Shown: positions 6,071-12,115 of the stretch, one piece after another | Numbering within the stretch: the stretch's first letter is position 1 | How the letters are laid out: each line of letters starts with the position of its first letter | Assembly: GCA_964612425.1 (NCBI GenBank) | Contig: CAZTDX010000089.1 | Location: 1 to 12,115, forward strand | Length of the DNA stretch: 12,115 nt | Reading direction: 5' to 3' | DNA from: CAUJGP01 sp964612425 | Lineage (GTDB): Bacteria > Bdellovibrionota > Bdellovibrionia > Bdellovibrionales > Bdellovibrionaceae | Notes under the pieces: generated by a model | Database searches by the model: none | The model's input: only the letters and a program-made list of their open reading frames with translations | Told to the model about the DNA's origin: nothing | Position numbers and translations under genes: made by a program

Positions 6071-6853
6071 ATGGAAGAATTCACATTTAAACCATTAACA
6101 GAGGGACTTGGCTTTCATAATAAAAAAGAAGGCTCCAAAAAAAATACTAAACCCAACGAATCTCTTCCGGTGTCTTTAAATCTAGAGTCAGCAGAACTAA
6201 AATCAAGTGGAGAATTGACAACAAAGTCCTTAAAATCACCACTTCCTAAAAAGGAAATTTTGCCCAGCGCACTGGAAACACCCTCCAAGGAAGTCATTGA
6301 TGATTTAGTTCGTAATTTTAAAAAATCCAAAGAGGCTCCAAAAGAAATCTCCAAAGGAACTCAACAAAGAGAATTACCCCAAAAGCCACAAGTGATCATC
6401 AATCCTGTTATGCCCTTAGAAATAGAAGAGGAAACTCCTCTTCCCTGGATGCTCAGTCCCTTCATCGTCGACGCCATGCTGGTTCTGGCTCTCGTATTAT
6501 CTTCACTCATGGCTATTCTATTAATCACGAAAGTCGATCTCATAAAAATTATAACTGAAAGTCCAGATGATATCGAGCTTTGGCTCAGTCTACCAATCAT
6601 GGCAACCATAATGTGTTTAGCCTATATGTGCTTAACACGACTGTTTTTAGGATCTAGCTTGGGGGAATTGATTTTTGATATTCAGGTCGGAACTGACGAA
6701 CAAAGAGACAAAATCTCTTTTAACTTTTTAGTTTTCGGACGAAGCCTTATAGCACTATGTACGGGTCTCTTTATTTTACCCATACTATCATTAATTATGC
6801 GCAAAGATTACCTGGGAACATTTTCAGGTCTTAAACTCTATAAAAAGCAGTAA
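6071..6853 (+). CDS. RDD-family membrane protein with a long disordered N-terminus
   Basis: The product is 260 residues. Residues 1-125 are charged and low-complexity, rich in Lys, Ser, Pro and Glu, and start with the compact motif FKPLTEGLGFH (6-16). Residues 126-260 are an RDD-type domain with three membrane segments at about 131-153, 172-192 and 218-243. The hallmarks are SPFIVDAMLV with its Asp in the first helix, the loop GSSLGELIFDIQVG (194-207), and the closing RKDYLGTFSGLKLY (244-257). RDD proteins are inner-membrane proteins; some are ion antiporters, but most have no known role. The ATG at 6071 is chosen over 6056 because GGAG (6061-6064) lies six bases before it, while 6056 has no site. 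It follows rsmE by 26 bases and precedes the heptose gene by 32, all on one strand. Confidence 0.85.
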   Translation: MEEFTFKPLTEGLGFHNKKEGSKKNTKPNESLPVSLNLESAELKSSGELTTKSLKSPLPKKEILPSALETPSKEVIDDLVRNFKKSKEAPKEISKGTQQRELPQKPQVIINPVMPLEIEEETPLPWMLSPFIVDAMLVLALVLSSLMAILLITKVDLIKIITESPDDIELWLSLPIMATIMCLAYMCLTRLFLGSSLGELIFDIQVGTDEQRDKISFNFLVFGRSLIALCTGLFILPILSLIMRKDYLGTFSGLKLYKKQ

Positions 6854-6885
6854 CCATAAACAAAAAACCGAATGAGTGACTTTAA

Positions 6886-7347
6886 GTGGGACAAGTACTT
6901 TCGAGAGATCAAATAAAAAGCGTTATACCTTCTTTATTGCATGAAAAACAAATTGTGTTTACTAATGGATGCTTTGATATCCTCCACGTAGGTCACATTC
7001 GCTATTTACAAGAGGCTAAAAAATTAGGAGATCTTCTCATCGTTGGCATCAACACTGATGCTAGCGTAAAGAGACTCAAAGGACCCACCCGCCCCCTTCA
7101 AACTGAAGATGACCGCGCTGAGATTTTATCTGCTCTCGGCTGCGTTGATTTTGTGATACTTTTTGATGAAGATACTCCCCTCAATTTAATAAAAGAGATT
7201 AAACCTCACATTTTAGTTAAGGGCGGCGATTGGAAACCTGAAAGCATTGTCGGAAGCGATTTTGTGCTAGCTCATGGTGGAAAAGTGCTTTCCCTTAATT
7301 TTGTCGATGGTCGCTCGACCACAAGCATTGTTAACAAAATAAAGTAA
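6886..7347 (+). CDS. rfaE2: D-glycero-beta-D-manno-heptose 1-phosphate adenylyltransferase
   Basis: Transfers AMP from ATP to heptose 1-phosphate to give ADP-heptose, the donor for the LPS inner core; it is the stand-alone equivalent of the C-terminal half of E. coli HldE. The 153 residues show the nucleotidyltransferase signature FTNGCFDILHVGH (25-37) with the catalytic HxGH at 34-37, GINTDASVKRLKGPTRPL (54-71), ILVKGGDWKPESIVGSD (109-125) and the closing GRSTTSIVNKI (142-152). The start is GTG at 6886: a TAA lies in frame just before it and no in-frame ATG occurs before the catalytic motif. The resulting N-terminus (VLSRDQI) aligns with the family. The ribosome binding site is weak. No kinase partner (HldE-N/RfaE1) is in the window, so the rest of the pathway must be elsewhere. 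Confidence 0.93.
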   Translation: MGQVLSRDQIKSVIPSLLHEKQIVFTNGCFDILHVGHIRYLQEAKKLGDLLIVGINTDASVKRLKGPTRPLQTEDDRAEILSALGCVDFVILFDEDTPLNLIKEIKPHILVKGGDWKPESIVGSDFVLAHGGKVLSLNFVDGRSTTSIVNKIK

Positions 7348-7384
7348 TTTTTTCACCGAAGAGGTAGGCCTTTTGCAGCAGAAA

Positions 7385-8566
7385 CTAAATAAATTCTATT
7401 GGAGCAAATCCACCCAATGGTGTCTTCAAATTGGTGACTTGGCCTTGATATAAACGCGCAATGGCCATTTGTATACGATCTTTGTAGGCATAAAAGCGCA
7501 GATCATACTTTAACTTTGTAGAAGGAAATCCGTTGGCTTCAAAAATTTGTTCTGAGGCAGGGCAAAACTCTTGCACTAAAGTGGGAGCATTTTTTAATTG
7601 ATCAAAATGCACACGACTAATGCCCTCACCACGATACGTGCCTTTTGATCCAAAAGATACCATGGGTTTAAAAAAATATTTTTTCTTTTGCGCCCAAATT
7701 TCTGAACTGTTTTGTTCCTTTAAAATCGTAGCCTCTAAAAGTTGTGGCGCAATTTTTGTTAATGAATGATGAAAGGGCGAATTATGATCACGACACCACA
7801 AACTCCAATCAATAAGCCTTTGCTTATCAGCCAAAAGAGCGTATTCATGAGGGTTAGGACTCAACGCCACTGCCTTTTGAGAATAAGCCTCTCGCATCAT
7901 CTCATGAGTGTTCTGTTCAAAATAAAAATCCGTCGTGCGATTATATATGAAATCCAATCGCTGATCCATTACATTGAGTTGACCCTCTTGCCACTTTAAC
8001 TCTGAGGGATCGGCAATAAAAGCTTTAAGTCCAAATTGATTAAATAGTTGTTCGAAAAGCAAAAACTCCAAGTAGAGTTTTTGACTGGATGGAGCATCAT
8101 CAACAATTGCAATCGATGAGAGGGGATTTCTGCTAATCTCACTCAATTGAAATTCTTCTAAGATATTTTGCTTAATTTCATTCAAGGTGAAATCTATCAC
8201 GGGTTGTGGCAGATTTCGATAACCATAGAGAAAATAACCCATGAGTAAAAAGGCAGCGTTGGTATTAACTTCAATCAATTTTAAATTACCATTTTGGTCT
8301 AAATGAAAATCATAACTCATACAAATGGATTTATTACCAGGGTCCCTCTGAGCCACTGACGGAATCCTTGGGTAAACATTGGATTGATAGTAAGAGTTTT
8401 CTCTCAGAGCAAAGAGAGTTTTAACCACATCTTCTGCTTGGTTCATAATTTTTTTGGGTAGCTTTAACTGATAGGGAGAAATTAAATTGTCAGAAAGCAA
8501 TTCAATAGAACTTTCGGCCAATGCAGGAAATTGATTTTTAATATAGTTGAAATAGGTTTGTTTCAT
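7385..8566 (-). CDS. ATP-grasp-like protein (glutathionylspermidine synthase-like or circularly permuted type)
   Basis: The product is 393 residues, cytoplasmic in appearance, with no signal peptide or membrane segment. Several segments resemble ATP-grasp ligases. Residues 84-105 (SYDFHLD ... LKLIEVNTNAA) match the 'D....g..kliEvN.n' metal and substrate site. LADKQRL (245-251) is a typical lead-in to the ATP site. FFKPMVSFGSKGT (298-310) is a Lys strand plus glycine-rich loop. LVQEFCP (330-336) and YDLRFYAYKDR (354-364) match the 'vqe.i' and 'DlR.yv' strands. ARLYQGQVTNLKTPLGGFAP (370-389) closes the domain. The EvN motif precedes the glycine-rich loop, the reverse of the classic order, which points to the circularly permuted type. 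The substrate is unknown; such enzymes join an acid to an amine. The ATG lacks a strong Shine-Dalgarno sequence. It converges on the heptose gene with 37 bases between stops, so no operon role is implied. Confidence 0.6.
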   Translation of the reverse strand: MKQTYFNYIKNQFPALAESSIELLSDNLISPYQLKLPKKIMNQAEDVVKTLFALRENSYYQSNVYPRIPSVAQRDPGNKSICMSYDFHLDQNGNLKLIEVNTNAAFLLMGYFLYGYRNLPQPVIDFTLNEIKQNILEEFQLSEISRNPLSSIAIVDDAPSSQKLYLEFLLFEQLFNQFGLKAFIADPSELKWQEGQLNVMDQRLDFIYNRTTDFYFEQNTHEMMREAYSQKAVALSPNPHEYALLADKQRLIDWSLWCRDHNSPFHHSLTKIAPQLLEATILKEQNSSEIWAQKKKYFFKPMVSFGSKGTYRGEGISRVHFDQLKNAPTLVQEFCPASEQIFEANGFPSTKLKYDLRFYAYKDRIQMAIARLYQGQVTNLKTPLGGFAPIEFI

Positions 8567-8583
8567 TTTATCTAGATCTGATC

Positions 8584-8612
8584 AAATCAAGGACTTCACA
8601 TAAAATCAAGGA
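8584..8612. repeat. Direct repeat AAATCAAGGA x2 in a divergent intergenic region
   Basis: AAATCAAGGA occurs at 8584-8593 and again at 8603-8612, a 19-base period, between the divergent ATP-grasp-like gene and xth. Such tandem sites in a divergent promoter region can bind a regulator, but 19 bases is not a whole number of helical turns and only two copies exist. Confidence 0.4.
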
Positions 8613-8651
8613 ATGATTGACTTTGTCCTGCTTTTTATATCAAAAAGAATC

Positions 8652-9425
8652 ATGCGAATTATATCTTGGAACGTCAATGGCATAAGAGCTATATATAAAA
8701 AAAACTTCATGGGGATTTTAGAAAGAGCCAATTCAGACATTCTGTGTCTGCAAGAAACAAAAGCTCATCGCGATCAAGTAGAGCCAGAAATTCAAACCTT
8801 GAAATATCCCTACAACTATTGGTCCTCTGCGGTACGAAAAGGGTACTCCGGCGTCGCGACCTTTTGTCGCAAAGAGCCCCTAGCTGTTTCCACAGGCATT
8901 GAGTACCCAGAATACGAAAGCGAAGGTCGCATTGTTATCACTGAACATTCTCATTTTTTACTCTATAATATTTACTTTCCCAACGGTGGCTCCGGCGATG
9001 TGCGCCACCAATTTAAACAAGAATTTCTGTCTCGACTCTTAGAGCACTTAAAAATCAAACTCCAACAAGGAAAAGAAATTATTCTTGTTGGCGATTACAA
9101 TATTGCTCACAAAACAGAAGATGTTTATGATCCCATCCGACTTTCAACCGTGAGTGGTTTTTTACCCGAAGAGCGTCAGTGGATGGATGCCTTTATCAAT
9201 TTAGGTTTTATCGATACTTTTCGATACTTCAACCCCACTATGAAACAAAAATTCTCCTGGTGGTCTTATAAGGAATTTGCCCGAGTGAATAATCGTGGCT
9301 GGAGAATTGATTATATCTCCGTTTCTAAAGGTTTGGAAAAGTATTTAGTCTCTGCTGACATTTGGGACCGCGTCGAAGGCTCTGATCACTGCCCTGTCGT
9401 TTTAGATTTAAAGCTGGATCTTTAG
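8652..9425 (+). CDS. xth: Exodeoxyribonuclease III (AP endonuclease family 1)
   Basis: A base-excision-repair enzyme that cuts DNA 5' to abasic sites and trims 3' ends. The 257 residues form the complete EEP fold with every catalytic segment: WNVNGIRA (6-13), LQETK with metal-binding Glu35, KGYSGVA (63-69), YFPNGG (108-113), GDYNIAH (147-153) with Asp148 and Asn150, SGFLPEERQWMD (168-179), RIDYI (218-222), and GSDHCPV (243-249) with the Asp245-His246 pair. The family form is usually GDFN; Tyr for Phe is conservative. The start is set at ATG 8652 because MRIISWNVNG is the normal family N-terminus; an upstream ATG at 8613 would add 13 hydrophobic residues and has no proper Shine-Dalgarno spacing. 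It stands alone, divergent from the ATP-grasp-like gene, and is closed by the hairpin at 9443-9466. Confidence 0.95.
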   Translation: MRIISWNVNGIRAIYKKNFMGILERANSDILCLQETKAHRDQVEPEIQTLKYPYNYWSSAVRKGYSGVATFCRKEPLAVSTGIEYPEYESEGRIVITEHSHFLLYNIYFPNGGSGDVRHQFKQEFLSRLLEHLKIKLQQGKEIILVGDYNIAHKTEDVYDPIRLSTVSGFLPEERQWMDAFINLGFIDTFRYFNPTMKQKFSWWSYKEFARVNNRGWRIDYISVSKGLEKYLVSADIWDRVEGSDHCPVVLDLKLDL

Positions 9426-9442
9426 AAAGTCTTAATCTTTTA

Positions 9443-9466
9443 GCCTGAGACTTATTAGTCTCAGGC
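9443..9466. terminator. Shared hairpin between convergent xth and the 9488 gene
   Basis: GCCTGAGACT (9443-9452) pairs perfectly with AGTCTCAGGC (9457-9466) over ten base pairs with a four-base loop. It lies 17 bases after the xth stop and 21 bases beyond the end of the opposing gene. No T-run follows on either strand, so it may act with Rho, as an RNA-end stabiliser, or as a weak two-way terminator. Confidence 0.6.
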
Positions 9467-9487
9467 ATCACCTTGACTCCCTACGTT

Positions 9488-10711
9488 TTAGAGTTCCTCT
9501 GTTTCTTTGTTCTGATTTAACACATTGGGGTTATAATCTAATTTAACCAAAGCATCTCTTACGGCACTGGCAATTTGGTTATCATGAGAATCAACTAAAT
9601 TGTTTAATGCGTTTGTTATATCAATCAAACTTTTTCTTGGAACTCCCGTAGAGTGACCACGACGATCACGAGGAACCTCACCAGATGGTTCGCTTTGGCT
9701 GCTAAAATCGGAAGTCCATGTGACTAGCGAACTTCCCACTTTGACCACCAAAGGAATCGTTCCTAATACGACTTGAGGTTTATCACTTTTTAATGTTTCA
9801 AAGAGCACTTTTAATTTATCTTCTTTAGCATAAGTATCGAGAACCAATTTATAGTAACTATTAGAGTTACCATTAACTTCTTCTTTGCTCTCTAAAAGAA
9901 GTGATAAGCTTTCTTTGCTCGGAGTCGATGCGAGTCCATAAATCATAATATTTTGCATCTCAGGATTGTTTTCTTTAATCAACTCGCTTTCAACTTGATA
10001 AAAAACTTTTTTTCTTACTTTTCCATTTTGATAATCATGAACAAATTCATTCATTAATTCCTTCGTTGGGTGACTTAAAAATTTTGATTTCCACTCACTC
10101 ACAGACTCTTCTAAATTTCTTTCATTATTTGCATGTGAGGGTGTTTTATTGCCATCCACATTGGTATTTTTATCATCTGCAGGAGCGATGGGCGCAGCAT
10201 TGTTATTCTCGGCGGATTTAGCACCCGTATCATTGCCATCATTATTCATATTATTTTCTGGATGATCCTGCGTTTTTCCATTCTCCATTTTTGAGTGAAC
10301 CTCTTTTCTCAGAGATTCAGCTTCAGGACTCACTGGAGACGTTGGGTTCTTATTTAAATTAGGATTAGGTAAACCTGGTTTTGGCAGAGCAGCTCCCGCA
10401 ACAGTCGGTTTTCCATTATTGGGAGCGACGGGTGCCCCTTGAGCTGTTTTTGGTGAGTTGGGATCAGTGTTCTCTACATTCTCAATCTCTTCATTTTTTT
10501 TCTCTGAATACTTGCTTTTATCTACAAAAGAACGGTCCCATAAAAATAACCCTGGGATATATTCTTTCAACTTAGGAATGACGAAGTTAACAAAACTCTC
10601 ATCAGTCTCCAGAGGAGTCTTTCTTTGGCCACGAGAGAGCTGCTGACCGCTCCAATGAATAAAAAATCCCAGAGCGATTACTATAATAATTGTGATTTTT
10701 TTGATATCCAT
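9488..10711 (-). CDS. Membrane-anchored protein with Asn/Pro-rich linker and helical C-terminal domain
   Basis: I do not recognise this 407-residue product. It has a signal anchor at about residues 5-20 (KITIIIVIALGFFIHW). A short segment at 35-65 (FVNFVIPKLKEYIPGLFLW) may be structured. Residues about 70-200 are an Asn/Pro/Asp/Lys-rich linker with repeated NN and P-N-P, almost surely disordered. Residues about 203-395 are helical and repeat-like: SEWKSKFLSHPTKELMNEF, IMIYGLASTPSKESLSLLLE and VRDALVKLDY suggest HEAT-type helix pairs. The most likely location is the periplasm, with the linker crossing towards the cell wall. The ATG at 10709-10711 follows GGGAGG by four bases. It is divergent from the winged-helix regulator at 10952 across 240 bases, which makes it a natural target of that regulator, though this is inference. 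Function is unknown. Confidence 0.75.
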   Translation of the reverse strand: MDIKKITIIIVIALGFFIHWSGQQLSRGQRKTPLETDESFVNFVIPKLKEYIPGLFLWDRSFVDKSKYSEKKNEEIENVENTDPNSPKTAQGAPVAPNNGKPTVAGAALPKPGLPNPNLNKNPTSPVSPEAESLRKEVHSKMENGKTQDHPENNMNNDGNDTGAKSAENNNAAPIAPADDKNTNVDGNKTPSHANNERNLEESVSEWKSKFLSHPTKELMNEFVHDYQNGKVRKKVFYQVESELIKENNPEMQNIMIYGLASTPSKESLSLLLESKEEVNGNSNSYYKLVLDTYAKEDKLKVLFETLKSDKPQVVLGTIPLVVKVGSSLVTWTSDFSSQSEPSGEVPRDRRGHSTGVPRKSLIDITNALNNLVDSHDNQIASAVRDALVKLDYNPNVLNQNKETEEL

Positions 10712-10735
10712 GGCTCCTCCCTGTTTTTATAAGAG

Positions 10736-10750
10736 GCACAAAGCATGCCA
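10736..10750 (-). promoter_or_regulatory. Possible sigma54 promoter of the 9488 gene
   Basis: On the - strand, TGGCATGCTTTGTGC (10750-10736) has GG and GC separated by exactly ten bases, as sigma54 (-24/-12) promoters require; the consensus is TGGCAC-N5-TTGC. The predicted start near 10724 would leave a 13-base leader that still contains GGGAGG. An overlapping sigma70 pair, TTGCTT (10755-10750) and TATAAA (10731-10726), would start transcription inside the Shine-Dalgarno sequence and is less attractive. The -12 box is GTGC rather than TTGC, so the call is weak. Confidence 0.35.
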
Positions 10751-10807
10751 AGCAATAACTATAGTATTTGTTTATAAATTGAATCATTGTGATATTGAGC
10801 CAAAAGA

Positions 10808-10840
10808 GACATCGTCTGTGTCAACTTTATAGACGATGTC
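10808..10840. promoter_or_regulatory. 10-bp inverted repeat, candidate operator or upstream activating site
   Basis: GACATCGTCT (10808-10817) and AGACGATGTC (10831-10840) are exact reverse complements with 13 bases between. The element lies in the divergent region, about 100 bases upstream of the predicted start of the 9488 gene and about 50 bases upstream of the -35 box of the regulator gene. Half-site centres are 23 bases apart, so a dimeric regulator could bind both halves on nearly one face of the helix. As RNA it would also fold into a hairpin. Confidence 0.5.
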
Positions 10841-10890
10841 GTGATTTTCCATCAAATATCATGTCTCATTAGGTGTCAGTTTTATTACAG

Positions 10891-10919
10891 TTGAAGTAAA
10901 TATCTGGGTATATTAAAAT
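10891..10919 (+). promoter_or_regulatory. Sigma70-type promoter of the winged-helix regulator gene
   Basis: TTGAAG (10891-10896) is followed, after exactly 17 bases, by TAAAAT (10914-10919), four of six and five of six matches to the housekeeping consensus. A start near 10926 leaves about 26 bases before the ATG, including the AGAGG site at 10942-10946. Confidence 0.6.
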
Positions 10920-10951
10920 GATACATAAATTAAATATATTTAGAGGATTTA

Positions 10952-12094
10952 ATGATCACCTTTATTCAGATTTTAGATTCTGATATTAATCAACTCACTA
11001 GCATGCGAGGACTTGCGTTTGAAAATTTTCAAACGCAATACTATCACTCTGTACTTTTAAACTATCTCACGGGAAATGACTTCGAACTCCTCAATAATCA
11101 ACACGAACTAGAACGACTGATTAAAATAAATCCCGAACTTTTCATATTACTTCAAGTCGTCAAACTCCGCTATTTAATCCGTACTTATCAAGTTACTGAA
11201 GAAACCATGAAGGAGTTTTCAAATTTAAGTCACATTCCTTCGCAATGGCTTGGTGAGTATTTATTTGTTTTAAGTAGTGCGGCCTCGACTCTTCACGCGC
11301 ATAAGCTTTCTATAGAATATTCCCTTCAGGCGTTCCATGAACTCAAGCGCCTTGGAGCCAAAAAAAAGGCTGTGCGTGCTTTAACCAACGCCATCGCATC
11401 AGAAAGTTGCATCCGACCAGAAAAACATTATCTCTCTGATCTTCTCTATGCCTATCGTGAAGCCAAAGCCATTCAGGATTTTCCAACAATAGCAAATACG
11501 CTGCTCAATCTTTCGCGAGAATACCAGCGTCTTAGTCTTTTTGCCATGGCTACGAAATATGCCAACCGTGCACTGGCTTTGTATTCAAAACATAATCATG
11601 GTGGACTCGATCATCTATTGGGTTTATGTCACCGCGCCTATCTTTACGCCCAAATTGAAGCCTATAAAGAGGCGCAGCAAGATATTGAAGCCGCGATGGG
11701 TTCTCCATTTTTAGAAGTAAAATCAGCAATAGCAATAATGTTAGAAAAATTTCCTAGAATTAAAATTTCTTATCAACCAGAAAATAACATGAACTCCTTA
11801 TCAACCACAACAACATGGATTGATCGCAAAAGTGAATCTTTACCAGAACCCAGAACAAAACTAGAAGTTCAACTACTCAATCTCCTCATTCAGCGACCAC
11901 AAACTAAAACCGAACTTTGTTCAGCATTGTATGGAAATAAAATTGAATCAGATGTTGGTGCAAATCGTCTCAACAATTTATTAAACCGAGTGAGAAAGCA
12001 GAACCCAGGCTTAATCACTTTCAGAGAGAATAAATATTTTTTATCGACCGATATATATACTACTGAACTAACCAATAAAATCTTGAGTTCCTAA
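10952..12094 (+). CDS. Probable transcriptional regulator: TPR-like helical repeats with a C-terminal winged helix
   Basis: The product is 380 residues with no signal peptide or membrane segment. Residues about 1-265 are helical. The segments near 103-265 (YSLQAFHELKRLGAKKKAV, ATKYANRALALYSKHNHG, CHRAYLYAQIEAYKEAQQDI) look like tetratricopeptide repeats. A Ser/Thr-rich hinge follows at about 276-296. Residues about 302-365 resemble an OmpR/trans_reg_C-type winged helix: KLEVQLLNLLIQRP, then KTELCSALYG as the first helix of the reader, VGANRLNNLLNRVRKQ as the recognition helix, and the wing ITFRENKYFLS. The order (TPR first, DNA-binding domain last) is the reverse of SARP regulators. Target and signal are unknown; the divergent 9488 gene and the gene itself are the obvious candidates. 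AGAGG stands five bases before the ATG. A perfect 26-bp palindrome lies in codons 21-29. Confidence 0.7.
   Translation: MITFIQILDSDINQLTSMRGLAFENFQTQYYHSVLLNYLTGNDFELLNNQHELERLIKINPELFILLQVVKLRYLIRTYQVTEETMKEFSNLSHIPSQWLGEYLFVLSSAASTLHAHKLSIEYSLQAFHELKRLGAKKKAVRALTNAIASESCIRPEKHYLSDLLYAYREAKAIQDFPTIANTLLNLSREYQRLSLFAMATKYANRALALYSKHNHGGLDHLLGLCHRAYLYAQIEAYKEAQQDIEAAMGSPFLEVKSAIAIMLEKFPRIKISYQPENNMNSLSTTTTWIDRKSESLPEPRTKLEVQLLNLLIQRPQTKTELCSALYGNKIESDVGANRLNNLLNRVRKQNPGLITFRENKYFLSTDIYTTELTNKILSS
11013..11038. repeat. Perfect 26-bp palindrome inside the regulator coding sequence
   Basis: The half-site TTGCGTTTGAAAA (11013-11025) is followed immediately by its exact reverse complement (11026-11038), with no spacer and no mismatch. 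It lies 61 bases into the winged-helix regulator gene, covering codons 21-29, and about 90 bases after the predicted transcription start. It could be an autoregulatory operator used as a roadblock or a hairpin in the mRNA. Confidence 0.9.
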
Positions 12095-12115
12095 AATGCT
12101 CATAAATGTAAAACT

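Noticed and set aside
6872..6916. 14-codon frame (MSDFKWDKYFREIK) overlapping the start of the heptose gene
   Set aside because: It has no ribosome binding site, and the GTG-started N-terminus of the heptose enzyme already aligns with its family, so no frameshift needs to be assumed.
8060..8083. Terminator-like hairpin CAAAAACTC/GAGTTTTTG with a six-base loop
   Set aside because: It lies inside the conserved coding region of the ATP-grasp-like gene, is AT-rich and short, and is likely a chance product of Leu/Glu/Phe codons.
8613..8651. Upstream ATG that would extend xth by 13 residues
   Set aside because: The added residues precede the invariant family start MRIISWNVNG, and the AAGGA abuts the ATG too closely to act as a ribosome site.
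10381..10646. Two short + strand frames opposite the linker of the 9488 gene
   Set aside because: They are antisense shadows of a low-complexity Asn/Pro-rich coding region with no independent signals.
12095..12115. Tail of the window after the regulator stop codon
   Set aside because: Only 21 bases remain; no terminator, promoter or gene start can be supported.

Overview
The window is AT-rich (roughly 60% A+T by eye) bacterial chromosome. It probably comes from the Bdellovibrionota or a nearby lineage of flagellated Gram-negative bacteria. The pointers are a short flagellin of 277 residues that has only the D0/D1 core, an ADP-heptose (LPS core) nucleotidyltransferase, RsmE and PrmA rRNA/ribosomal-protein methyltransferases, and several long secreted or membrane-anchored proteins with no recognisable family. 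The taxonomic placement is an inference from gene content and style, not something read directly from a marker gene.

Layout. Positions 1-196 (-) hold the start of an AAA/P-loop ATPase, preceded by a near-perfect 45-bp palindrome. Positions 306-781 (-) hold a decayed small protein gene with two frameshifts. Positions 798-1949 (-) encode a membrane-anchored protein of unknown function. Positions 2127-2960 (-) encode flagellin, with a strong intrinsic terminator behind it and a long leader headed by a sigma28-type promoter. On the + strand, from 3385 to 7347, there is a run of five co-oriented genes: a secreted protein with a Pro/Ser-rich tail, prmA, rsmE, an RDD membrane protein, and the heptose-1-phosphate adenylyltransferase. 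Converging on it at 7385-8566 (-) is an ATP-grasp-like protein. Divergent from that is xth (8652-9425, +). Then come a membrane-anchored protein with an Asn/Pro-rich linker (9488-10711, -) and, divergent from it, a probable transcriptional regulator with a C-terminal winged helix (10952-12094, +).

How it fits together. prmA and rsmE modify the translation machinery. The heptose gene feeds LPS core synthesis, and xth is DNA repair; these are ordinary housekeeping genes. The accessory interest lies in regulation. The flagellin leader carries a sigma28 promoter, a six-codon leader ORF with a perfect Shine-Dalgarno sequence and a GGA-loop hairpin. The region just before the 3385 gene can fold into a nested multi-helix RNA. 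The 10712-10951 divergent region carries a 10-bp inverted repeat. The regulator gene itself contains a perfect 26-bp palindrome just inside its coding sequence. No tRNA, rRNA, CRISPR array, insertion sequence or obvious defence cluster was seen.
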